A stretch of 64,000 bases of DNA from Guillardia theta CCMP2712 (taxonomy: Eukaryota; Cryptophyceae; Pyrenomonadales; Geminigeraceae): contig NW_005434630.1 in the NCBI RefSeq assembly GCF_000315625.1, forward strand, positions 440,559-504,558, read 5' to 3'. How positions within the stretch are numbered: the first letter of the stretch is position 1; each line of letters opens with the position of its first letter. A model generated the notes under the pieces. It was not told the DNA's origin and did not search any database. It worked only from the letters and a program-made list of their open reading frames with translations. The position numbers and the translations under genes were made by a program. Shown in pieces: positions 46,747 through 57,670 of the stretch.

Positions 46747-49034
46747 CTAATGCCTGACTGCTGGGGGCCTGCTGGGGGCAGAGCTTGTGCGGACGCCATG
46801 AGATCGAAGGAGGAAGGGGCGATCAGAGTCTGCAACCTCCTCCTCAACCTCCACCTCCGCCTGCTTCTCGAGCACGTCCTTGCTCGTGCTGGGCAGGGCG
46901 CTAGCCTGTGATGAAGGAGATGATGAAACTTCGATCTACTGCAGATTGTCGTGTACTGAGGAGATGACAGGCCAGATGCCCTGGCACTCAGTGTCACCTC
47001 TCGCTCTCCTCCTACTCGATTGAGCCAGTCACCTGCAGGAAGCGATCGAAATCTACCTGTCTGTCAGAATCCTCCGTGCAGCGGAGCACGATGAAGTCGA
47101 CCTCCTCCTGCGCATGAAAAGATCAGCCATAACCTTCACCATATCCTCCTCCTACTTGACTCCCCCCTCCCCCTCGCCACCCTCAACCTCAGGGGCATCC
47201 TCATCCTCCAATACTGCACCATCTGAACCTCCTCCTACACCACAACATTTCACCTCTGCCTACAACTCCTTCCGCTCCTTGCTCTCTTTCTCCTTCGCAC
47301 CTCAGAGTAGCCGAAGGAGTCGAGGGCCAGGCGGAGCTCGGAGGAAGACAAGGCTAAGCGACGGGAATAATGTGAGAGGTGAGGCTAACAAGACAGAGTG
47401 GAGGGGAGATAGGGAGGGAAAAGAAGCAACCTCCGCTGCCGTCGAGATCAAACGCCTGTGCCAATTTTCAGGTCTGGTCGCTGGTGGACGGGGGAGGCAG
47501 AGGGCAGGAGGACGGGGAAGGGAGAAAGAGTCTGGACAACGTCGAGTAGCGGGAAGAAACGAGAAGGCTGGAGGAACTTAACCTGGAAAAGGCTCCATGC
47601 TTCAGAGTGAGCAAGCTGTTGTTTGGCGTTGAGAGCCTTGTCCCTAGGACACGTCGGTTGCGCAAGGAGAGGCGACGGGGAGGGGGATGTAAGAAGAGGG
47701 AGAAGCGAAGCAGGTAGGACAGGAGCAGGAGGAAGAGGAGGGGGAAACAGAGAAAGGAGTTTCACATGTCACGGAAAACCCAGGTGAGCAGAGTCTGCGC
47801 CTCCGCCAGCGCCTCCGACCAGCTGTCCTCCTGCTGGGTCCCAGCAGCTTCATTGAGCCAATCAGAGATGTCGCAGCTCTCGTCAAGCTCTCTCAGCCAC
47901 CTGGGGAGAAGAAAATCAGCGTCTCCTCCCTCCTCCTCTGCTCCCCTCACGCGTCCCACGCCTTGGCCAGCGACTGGTTCCGGATCCTCCCTATCACCTT
48001 GGTGCCTTCTTAGCTTCTAGACGAGCTGGGACAGGAGAGAGCAAGGGGGGCGTAAAGGAGGAAGGGAGGGGAAGGGGGAAGCAGGGAGAAAAGGAGATTC
48101 TGACCATCTGTGCGGTCAGCCGCTGTCTGCGTGCAAGCTTTGACGAGAGGAAGAAGCTGTAAACCTTGTCATCAAGGAGAGGAGGAGGAAGGACGGAGGA
48201 GGAGGAAGAGGAAGAGGAGGAAGAAGAGGAGGAGGACAGCGAGGGTGATAGAGAGACCTGTGCGAGCTACCAGCGGACGCAGCGATGATCTTGATCCCCT
48301 CAAGGAACTTGATCTTCGTGGGAGCCTCCAACCTTAGAGGCGTCACAGCCCCGACCCCCTCGATCTCTCAACTCACGCGGACTTGTCTCCTCCTCCGCAC
48401 TGACCATTGAAGTTGCACCCACAGGCGAACACGTCTCCCTCCCTCCCGACGAGGAGCGAGTGCAAAGAACCTGCAGTGACATGCACAACCTTGCAACTCC
48501 GCGTCAACTCTTGCTTACTCTACTTCAGATCCTCCTACCTCGACTCCTACCATCGCTTCCATCCTCACAGGGCTCAGGACGTATCTCTTTCTGTCCTCTC
48601 TTCCCGTCCATGCGAGGCCCAGCTGACCAAACTGATTGCTTCCTGTGGCAAAAACCTTGCAGGATCTCAGGAGGGCAGGAGGGAGAGCAGGGGGGCGCTA
48701 CTGTACCTCCTGCTCGCTCGTGAGGAACAGCGAGTGGTAGTCCCCTGCGCTCGCCATCATGACGGAGTAGGAGAGGAGGCCGTGGATCTTGGAAGGAAAC
48801 TTTCATTGCAGGAAGATCGACAGCAACAATCACCCTTGTGGGCTGCAGAATCTTGTCTGTCTCCTCTCCAAGCCCCAGCCGTCCATGCCCCCCGCTGCCA
48901 AAGGCGTAGACCTGCCCCTCTCTGTTGATAATGAGGTTGTGAAAAGCTCCACTTGTAATGAAGACGATGTTTGAGCATCCTGGTAGGGTGTTGGTGACCA
49001 ACACAACCAGCATGATCATGATCATGATCATGAT

Positions 49035-49075
<41 letters not shown>

Positions 49076-50973
49076 CCGCACAATCAAGAACAACAAGAAC
49101 AAGTCAATTTCAACGTTCCTACCATCTATCACGCTAGGTTCAGCTCTTCGCATCGCGGCCTCTCCCTCTCCCTCGTGCTCCTCGTGTACCCTCTCCTCCT
49201 CTTGAAGATTTCCCAGCTGGCCGACGTTCCCAGTGCCGCATGAGCTCACCAGACCGTCTGCTCGCAAACTCTCAACATCGCCAACAGGACGTTGAGACTG
49301 ACGCACCGTCCGTCAAGATCAGACTGTGGTACGCTCCCGTGCTCACGCTCCTCCCACGCCCTGCTCCCTGTCAGCGAGAACTTTCACGCACTCCAATGCC
49401 GCTCACCTGAGATCTTGTCCACCCTGCCAACAATGCCAGACATTGTCAATCTCCTTTGCGTGGAAGCAACAGCCAACAGCAGCAAACCTTCTAGGCGTCC
49501 TCTGCACCCTCTCGTCATACCTTGGAATCGAAGTTATTTGCTGGAGGGATGAACAAGCAGGAACAAGCACCCCAGAGCTCCATATCTTCCGTCCCCACAT
49601 GACAAGACCATCCCGCAGTCTGACAACAGCATCGAGTGTCTTCCACGTCCTCCAGTCAGGTTCTTCTCAACCTACTTGCTGAACTCTCTTCACCTCGCTC
49701 CTGCCGCCACCTGGACGATCTTGATTTGACCATTGCCGAAGAGGGAAGGATGGAAATGAATCTCTCGTGACACGAGCTGGGAGAGCGTCAAGCTCCAGCT
49801 CAGCAATCTGCTGAGACCTGCTCATAGACGAAGTCTTCGTCCTCCATCTCGCGGTCCTCGTCCGACACGCCTGGTTGAAGGAGACCCAGCTGGCCCCACT
49901 CGCCAGATCCACAAGACAAGACAGCTCCATTCTCGTTGATGAACAAGGAATGACCCACACCTGTCATGCTATCAGACACTTGAGGAGATTCTACACAAGG
50001 CTGGCTGCACCTGCTGCGACTGCTGTGCAGGGGAGAGATTCGTATCGAATCAAAGCAGGAGTGCACACCTGCGAGAGGACGTCAGGTGCAGCAGAAGAAA
50101 TCAAAACTTTCCTCTTGCGTGTGCCCGAGGCCAGTCTGCCCGAAATTTCCTCCCCCACAAGCGAAGACATCCCCTCCCACCATCGACTCTCTTTGAAGCT
50201 GCGCAAGGAATTTTTCCTTCGCCTCCAGCTGCCTTTGCAGATTTTCTTCGATGATTTGACTCTGTAATCTTCTTTCCTCCTCCAACGCCAGGGCAAGTCG
50301 TCTTCTCCTCTCCCGCTCTTCTCTCGCAAGCCTCGCAGCTGCCTTGACCTTGGCCGCTGCTTCGTCCAGAACGAATCGAAACCTGACCAGCAGTTTCGTG
50401 CGTTGTCCGTCGAAGCCCAAACGATCTGTTCATTCTCGTCTCTCACTTCAAGAACCAACTCCACGCCTGGAGCACCAGGCCTTGAGATCTTCTCCATGAG
50501 GGCATAAAGTTCGATTGTGCATTGTCCTATCAGCTCGCTACCTGTGACATCCCAATCATACAGTTGGACCGATAAGCAAGCTGTCCTTCTAGCATCCGCA
50601 AGACTCTTCTCACTCAGCTGCATGTACTTGCCGATGATTTCTTCACCCTGCCACACAAACTTGCGTTAAAACGCTGCCGTCCTGCTCCAACTCTGATCTC
50701 CTCACATCGTCGACGGGTAGCTCGAGGACTTCGTTCCAGGTGGGGTTGAGAGTCTTTCTCACATGCCTGGTCTTGAGGGAATGCTCTCCAAGAGAAATCG
50801 TCACGAAAGGATCGCACAGCCCGATCGTATCCGTCTGCCAGGTGCTCGTCAGTCTCGACCCTCCAGTCATTGCCCTACCTCACCTTGGGCAGGTGGGTCC
50901 CTTTGATCACCGTCATCACCAGCAGTCCCTTGGGCCATCCCATGAGCTCTTGAATCTCGTTAAGCTCCTTCAT
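46747..50973 (-). CDS. C2 / coiled-coil / RCC1-repeat / EF-hand fusion protein
   Basis: Start ATG at 50973, stop at 46747-46749, about 15 exons. Order: a C2 domain (GLLVMTVIKGTHLPK, LCDPFVTISLGEHSLKTRHV, TLNPTWNEVLELPVDD, then SVQLYDWDVTGSELIGQ); a basic coiled coil (50390-50190: REERERRRRLALALEEERRL); RCC1 propeller repeats (GGDVFACGGGNFGQTGLGH, NGAVLSCGSGEWGQLGL, DGLVMWGRKIW, GLVSSCGTGNVGQLGNLQ, GQVYAFGSGGHGRLGLG, GDVFACGCNFNGQCGGG); a helical linker; then an EF-hand with the canonical loop DLDGSGALSSSE (47470-47330) and a second degenerate EF-like segment (CTEDSDRQVDFDRFLQ). RCC1 propellers often act as exchange factors or scaffolds, C2 binds membranes and EF-hands sense calcium, so a calcium-regulated membrane-associated factor is inferred. 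The junction near 50090 (between the HT of GLGHT and TPALIRYE) is unresolved. Confidence 0.75.
49006..49078. repeat. ATGATC and CAG microsatellites in an intron
   Basis: About four catgat/catgatc units run into about 14 CAG units, within an intron of the RCC1 gene on the opposite strand. Confidence 0.9.
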
Positions 50974-51406
50974 CGTTTCTTGTTCTTACTGCTTCAGGCC
51001 AACAACAAACATCGCGCAATGTGAATCATCCCTTGTGAATCATTGTTTTACCATTGTTTTATTGACTCATCAAGTTTGACAAGCCGTTGATCCTGACTCA
51101 GGTGACTGCTTTTTCAGTCAATAAAGATTGTTGGCTTTGTGCCACCCGGATTCTTTACTCAAGGCTTTACTCAAAGTTAGTGCAACGGAAGTTTTAACGG
51201 CGGTCCGGGGCCGGGCCCGGCACGATGTGACTTCAATGAAACGAATACAAATGTCACCCTGTAGTTTGAAAATCTCCACCTCAATTCAAAGTTACTTTGG
51301 AACGACACTACCGGTTGCAAAAGGTAGACCTTCTGTTTCCTAAAGGGGTGGGGTCATCGACTACTTCCCGGGCTGGTCACAGGGAGTACCAGGGGGGACC
51401 GTCGCT
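50974..51406. other. Divergent intergenic region
   Basis: These 433 bases lie between the C2-RCC1 gene (-) and the SMP-C2 gene (+). They include a GC palindrome-like patch, ggggccgggcccggc (about 51206-51222), which recurs near 60490 and 62820 in intergenic DNA. No gene was seen. Confidence 0.4.
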
Positions 51407-54400
51407 ATGGCGGCAAGAAGGGTAGTGATGGGGATGGTGTTGAGTTGGATGTGGTGGGAGAGTGAGAGCTGGTGGTTCCTTGGGAGCTCCAAGATGCTCG
51501 ACCCCTGGGAGCTACATCCCTCCTTCAACGCCACGAGAGAGATCGCAGAAGAGATCGAACGGCTGGTCGCCAAAGCTGAGTTGGTCGTGTCGGAGCTGTC
51601 AGACTCGAAGATGAAACCTGTGTCGCACCAAGGAAGGTTTCTTACCTCGTATCCCTTCCAACAGCTGATAGGAGGTGATTCTTCCTGACTCTCTTAATGC
51701 ATGCTAAAGCACTAAATTCTGTAGGAGTAAAGCAGAAAAGCAACAAAGTTGAAGCTTGGGACCTCGAAACGAATTCCACACGAGAAATGAGACTGTGGAA
51801 GGCGCAGAAGAACCTGAAACTGCTGAAGAATCTGTGGATCGATGTTCAGAACAAGAGCAAAGTGTACGAGGGAGCAGTGACCGCGTTGATTTCAAACAAC
51901 ATCACACTTGCGGCGATGCGAGCAAAACTGCGTGAGGTGAAGTTAGGAGAGGCCCAAAGCAACGTGACTGATGGGATCATGTTCAGCATCATGTGATGGC
52001 TCAAGAAAACAGAGAAAAGCTATCTCGCGATCAGCTCAGAATGGTCTGAATGAAGTACAAGCTTTGTGTACTCACCTCGGATTTGCAGCGATCGTTCATT
52101 TCAAACTTGTCGCGGCTGGACTTAGAGCCCTTGAAAGACATGGTACTTCCTTCCTGCCCGGCTACTCTCATCTCTCATCTTTCCATGCGTAGTTGCCCAT
52201 CTCGTGGCACCAGCAGGTACTGAGGAAACGAGAAGACGCGATCGCGTTTGTGTCGAGGTTGAACCGAGCAGAGCATCGCTTTTTGATGGAGCTGTTCGGA
52301 GTCGTCCAAGCTTACGTCAGCGTCCTGAAGATGAGAACGAATCTCAAGGAGTCTCTGAACCAAGCGAGGTGTTGCCATGTCTTCCTTGCTTCCACGCTCA
52401 TTCCTTGTGTATCACAGGAACTACAGTGCTTTTCAAGATATCTTGTCGAGAGAGAACGAACGTCTCAAGTGCAGCATAACACCTCCTCTTGAGATATACA
52501 CTGATGTTGACATGAAAGGTTAAATGATGAAATCAGGAACTTGACATACTTCTGGACACAAAGATGCTCGAAGCTTGCAAGTAATATGTAGTAATTTAGA
52601 AATTGCGATTGTTCTAAAATTCCTGCAAGATGACTTGTCTGTGGCAAAACAAGATCGTGAACTGGAACAATCTTTCTCGAAGAATATCAGTCAAAAGCTA
52701 AATCAGGTGAGGATTATTTTGCAAAGACTGCATCTGTCACAAAAAGCACAATAGACCATGTTGACGCTAAGGCTGGCGCAGTTGAGATGTGATTCCACAC
52801 CAGGTTTGCTCGCACGTGACTCCCTGTGATACGTCTGATGAGTCTCTTCAAAGGCAATGACATGAACGCTAGTGGCGAGTCAGCGTTCTTGCAGGAGCTA
52901 GAGCTATGTATGAATCGAAGCAAGGACTATCAACGGCAGATTCGTCACCATGAGTGGAATGCAAGGAGGCTGGAGGGAAAAGTCCGCTATCTTTCTCAGC
53001 ATTCGACTTCTTGGTTGGACCTCAAGAACTTGGTACTGTTGTACCCGTGGCTGCTGCTCTAGACCTGAACTGAAGTGAACACGTCAGAGAACAAGAACAT
53101 GGTTTGCGATCAAACGAGGTCTGGTGACGGTCTATGCGCTGGTCGTTGTGGGTGAGTTGGTCATGCTAAAGATGTATCGGTGACAGGAATCGTTGCAGGC
53201 TTGCTGATAGCTCTCCTGATAGTTCCCATATTTATTGACTACCATCGGCGATTCCCATTCCCTCAGTCCTTACTGTCTACCCTTGGGATTTCATTCCACT
53301 TCTTCCTAGGGATCTCGACCCTGTACTTGATGGGGAGATTCAATCTGAGTTTTGGTATCAGAGTTTGTTTCTTCTTCGAGCGAATTGAATTCCTTTCGTT
53401 GCAACAGGATGGGCGATAGCAATCTTCCCGATTTTCAAGATGCAGATTGAGTTGAAGAGGAAATTCTTTGAATCGCAGTCTTCATCGGTCTTGTTTCAAA
53501 ATCCTGTCAAGGAGTCTGCAGAGATAGATGCTCCTGCCGTTGATGTTGGCGTGGAGATAATCTCTGCAGTCCTCGAAAAGACGACAGAGATGGTTGGGTT
53601 GCGCGACCCCTACGTTCTTGTGCTGTATAATGATCAACACAAGAAGACCCAAGTACGTTGTCTGTCCTTGTTTATCTGCTTCAGTGACCGACGATCAACC
53701 CAGGTCAGAAAATCTACATTGCTCCCTGAATGGAACGAATATCTTGAATTCAATGACATCAAGGATTTCGATGACATGATTGAGATACAAGTGAAGGATT
53801 GGGATAGATTCTCCAAGGATGATACTCTCGGCACCATCACTTTGCCTCTGGCTGAAATCCTCGGACAGGTCGAACGCGGCAAGTTCTCTGCCATAGAAGA
53901 GCACGAGATTCTAGCGGAAGACCAGGAAAGCTCCATTGGGATGCTGAGAGTGAAGTGGACTTGGGACTTTATCGCAGTGAGCGAGGGCAAGCAGGACCCC
54001 TTGGAGAAGTTCGACTGTGAGGACCCGCGTTGGTCCTTCTCCAAGGCCTGGAAGTTTGACTCGGGGTACCTCCGTCATGAGTTTGAATCGGCCTCAATGC
54101 TCCTCCAACATTACTTCCCCGCCTTGCGCTCGGCGATGCTGACAGTTTCGCAAAAGCTGCTGACGTTTGGCATTTCATATCGAGTTATCCATGTGTTTGT
54201 TGCCTGTATGGCTAGCTATATCAGCGGGAAGCTGAGACTGGACATGAGTTACGTTGTGCTGATAGTCATCTGCTTGAAGAAGTGCGAAGACTTTGTCTTG
54301 TACATCAGTTGCATAGAGAAGTTCGAGAAGACCATGCAAGATGATCACAGGTGTTGCGATGTTTTCAATCCTCAATGCACTGAGATGGTGGAGCAGAATG

Positions 54401-57400
54401 AAAGCGATCAAGAATTGGCAGATCCAATTTGTTCCGACAGAGCTCGAGATTCCTGATTCTCACCTCTACGACCTGCTGCAGGTCTTCAGACATATGCGTC
54501 CATATCGACTTGTTCACTCAGAAGTCTCCTGGCTCAACGACTTTCTTCAAGCCACATGGATACGATATCAACACTGGTGATTTGAACTTGTTCACCTTGT
54601 TCTTGTTGTTTCTGAAGCAGCCACAGGTTCACCTCTTATCTGCAGAACCTGCTCAATGGCCTGCTGGGTTTGTTGTGGACATGACCTGAAGGACGCGTTG
54701 ACTTTTGGACGCAGGTCAATTCTCGCTGCAAATCAAGACAGTCAACATCGGGTCTTCGGCTCCTCGGATCAGAAACTTGAGCGCGGTAGCTCCGTCCCCC
54801 AGCATGCTCCCCAAGTCCAAGGACCTGCTCGTGGTGACAATCGTGCGAGGAAGGAACATCTTGGGGAAGAGAAGCTTGAGGAACCTGCGGGGGATGTGCG
54901 ACCCGTACGTCAAGGTGAGTCTGGATGAGTTTCGCAACGCCAGGACCAGCACCAAGAAGAACTCTGAGAACCCTGTGTGGGACGAGACGTTCAGGTTCTA
55001 CATCTCTGAAGAAGAGTCGGACAAATGGAGCGTCTCCCTCGAGCTCTTCGACGACGACCCGGGGAACGACAAGCTGATAGCTGACGTGGTCCTAGAGCAC
55101 GACTTTGTCAAGACGTTGCAGGAGAACAGATCGCTGCAGAAGGAGTTCAGGATGCAGAAGGACGGCACCTTGCTCGACATCTTGCTCACCGTGAGGTTCA
55201 AGCTGGTGGAAGGGAAGACCCACGTTCCTGCAGAGTCTTCCTGCCGACTGTATCAGATGAACTTCGACTGTGAATGGGACATGGACACGTCGGTTAAGCT
55301 GCGAGCTGCTGGGTTCCCTGTGATTCTGCAGCTGATATCTGCAAAGTTCTTTGCGAGGATAACGTTCGAATGGCTCGACCCACAAACCATGATGAACAGA
55401 CCTCCCAAGCACAGACGCGAGGAGCAGGAGTTCTCCAAGTTTGGCTTCTTGTTCACAGTGAGTTGTGTCGATGGTGATTGTGACTCACAAGCGACTTCAG
55501 GAGTACATGCACGTTGCTGACTACCCCAACTTGTTTCGGATGTGGATCGACGTGCGGAGGAAGCCGATCTTGGAGTCAAAGGTGGAAGCGTTCGGAACCA
55601 TCGACATCTGGTCGCTGCCAGGGATGAAGTACATTCAGAACACCTACGTCACCGACCTCATCTACGACTTGTTCCCTATCAAGATTGACATCTCAGATCC
55701 CAACAAGTTCCACGACAAGTCGAAGGGAGCCGTTTCGAAAGACTTATTTGGGTACCTGAACACCAAGGATAACGATCAGCAGAGGTTGGATGTCATCGAC
55801 TGCACCTCAGCTTATCTGATCTGTCTGTCAGGTTTGCGTTCCTCAGCCTCGAGCTCATCAGGATTTCTCCTGTGAAGGATCAGTCAGAGAATTTCTTTCT
55901 CTGTGTCGTTTCTCACGGAGCTGTGGAGATTGATGACGAGAGTCCTGAAGAGAATCAGCTGCAGTCGAACGCGAGTTACTTCTGCTGCAGCTCGACGCAT
56001 TCAAGCAGGAAGGGCTGGTTGCTCAGGTCCATGCTGATGAATATCCAAGATCCTTTCAAAGAGATGTTGAGGTTTCAAGTATATTCCTTGTCAGGATATC
56101 AGATCGCTTTCCATGGGAAACCAATATTCCAGACTAGCATGCGCGTCAGTGAGTTTCTTGACAGACATGTAGTGCATCGGAACTTCATCAGACGGCACGT
56201 CGTCGTCGAGAGTGACGGCCTCTGCCTGGAGCTGACAGCAGAAATACGCACTGATCTACAAGAGCGATCAGACCGCCAGGACATGCCCATGGCCGTGCCA
56301 TGCAGCTCAGACAAGGATGATACCGACTGGCTCGTCGTCGTGCTGGAAGACCTTCAGTTTGAGGAAGAGATGGACTTTAGCACGCTAGCATGTACCTTCC
56401 TAGTTGAAAATGCTTCTGGCTCTTGCATCGCTAAGATAGAAGACGCCCAGTGGAATGGCGCGAAGGTAGTAGTCGCTTCATATTGATTTTCAACGTAACG
56501 ACACAGAACTTTTATCAGAAAAATCCCTTCTTGATATCAATACCATCAGACATCCGGTACCTCTGATGTTCCAGAGCTGCGATGCGATTGAGTGCACTGC
56601 CAGGACTTGTATGCTCAAGATCAACTTCAGTATAGACGAGAAGTACGTCCTGCAGGTGAGTTGCAGCAGCGTGCTGGTCCTCTCCCCACCTGAACTTCAC
56701 TTCCTAGTGCGTCAAGTTGCTCAACGAGTGGAAGTCGCAGGGCGAGGACCACGTCATGAACATGTCGGAGCACCTTAACGTCGCTCACAACGTCAGCAGC
56801 AGCCCAAGGGTCCGCAACAAGTCTCGATGCGTCCTCCTCGGCCACCTCCTGTGGCACAGGTGCGCGGCTCAGCTGCGAGCCTCGGCTTGACGCCTGGGCA
56901 GGAGGATCCCTGGGGAAGCGAAGCCTTCCATCCTCATTCGGAATCTCCGCGTTCTCCACCTGCCCTGGGAACGCGGGTTCCAGCCCCCGGACGCGCAATG
57001 GTGACCAAGTGGCTGGTCGTTGGCTGCTCCTGACGTCCTCGCAGCATCGTAGGGAGTTGCGTAAGATCAGAGTGCGGAGGGAGCGGAAACGCAGACGAGG
57101 GGGAGGGGAGACAGGGAGACTATGTCAGGAGCTCGCTCAAGCGACAGGAGCTGTGCGTTGATCAAGAGGTCGCTCTGCTCGGGTGGCTGACGGGGGTACA
57201 GGAGGCCGTCGTTCTCTGAGGAGTTCCGCTTCCAGCCCGAGCTGGGGCTGCTGGGCGAAGCGAGCGGAGGAGAGGTCTGCCTGCGGATAGAGATCTTGCA
57301 GATCGATACCGCCGGAGGAGAGAGAAAGGTAGGGACGATATGCAAGCCCCTCCGCAGCCTCTACGTCGAGAGCCTGGCCAGGGAGAAACCCGCGCGATTC

Positions 57401-57645
57401 TTGCAGGAGATGTCAAGGGGTCTGAGGCAGGAGGTAGTGGCGCACTGCAGTGAGGGGTTCACGGTGAACGGAGAGCCGTTCAGCTCAGCCGACTTTGACA
57501 TTCACTTCCAAGGTATAGAAGATAGAGGAGACTTACGATGCCTAACATGACCTTTACACTTCCACCAGGTGACTGGGCCCTGATTGTTCCAAGTGCTCTC
57601 GAGACATTCGTGAGAAAGCAAGAGCAATCTCTTCTCAGGACTTGA
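51407..57645 (+). CDS. Extended-synaptotagmin-like membrane protein: coiled coils, TM helices, several C2, SMP domain split by a C2
   Basis: About 20 exons run from the ATG at 51407 to a stop at 57643-57645. Order: a helical N-region (51480-52990, coiled coil); hydrophobic helices (53120-53440: VTVYALVVVG, GLLIALLIVPIFIDY, FHFFLGISTLYL); a C2 domain (53540-53860: VGLRDPYVLVLYND, LLPEWNEYLEF, VKDWDRFSKDD); more hydrophobic helices (54170-54400); then an SMP lipid-transfer domain. The SMP start (SEVSWLNDFLQATW, 54518; FSLQIKTVNIGSSAPRI, about 54720) and its second half (YQMNFDCEWDMDTSVKL, 55250; WSLPGMKYIQNTYVTDLIYD, 55610) are separated by a complete C2 domain (54810-55215: LRGMCDPYVKVSL, SENPVWDETFRF, ELFDDDPGNDK). 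One or two C2-like modules follow (56320-57530). E-Syts tether ER to plasma membrane and carry lipids in a calcium-dependent way; the same is inferred. Several small introns, notably near 54300 and 56480-56555, are not settled. Confidence 0.75.
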
Positions 57646-57670
57646 TCGCATTGCACCCTCTTCCTCCTCC

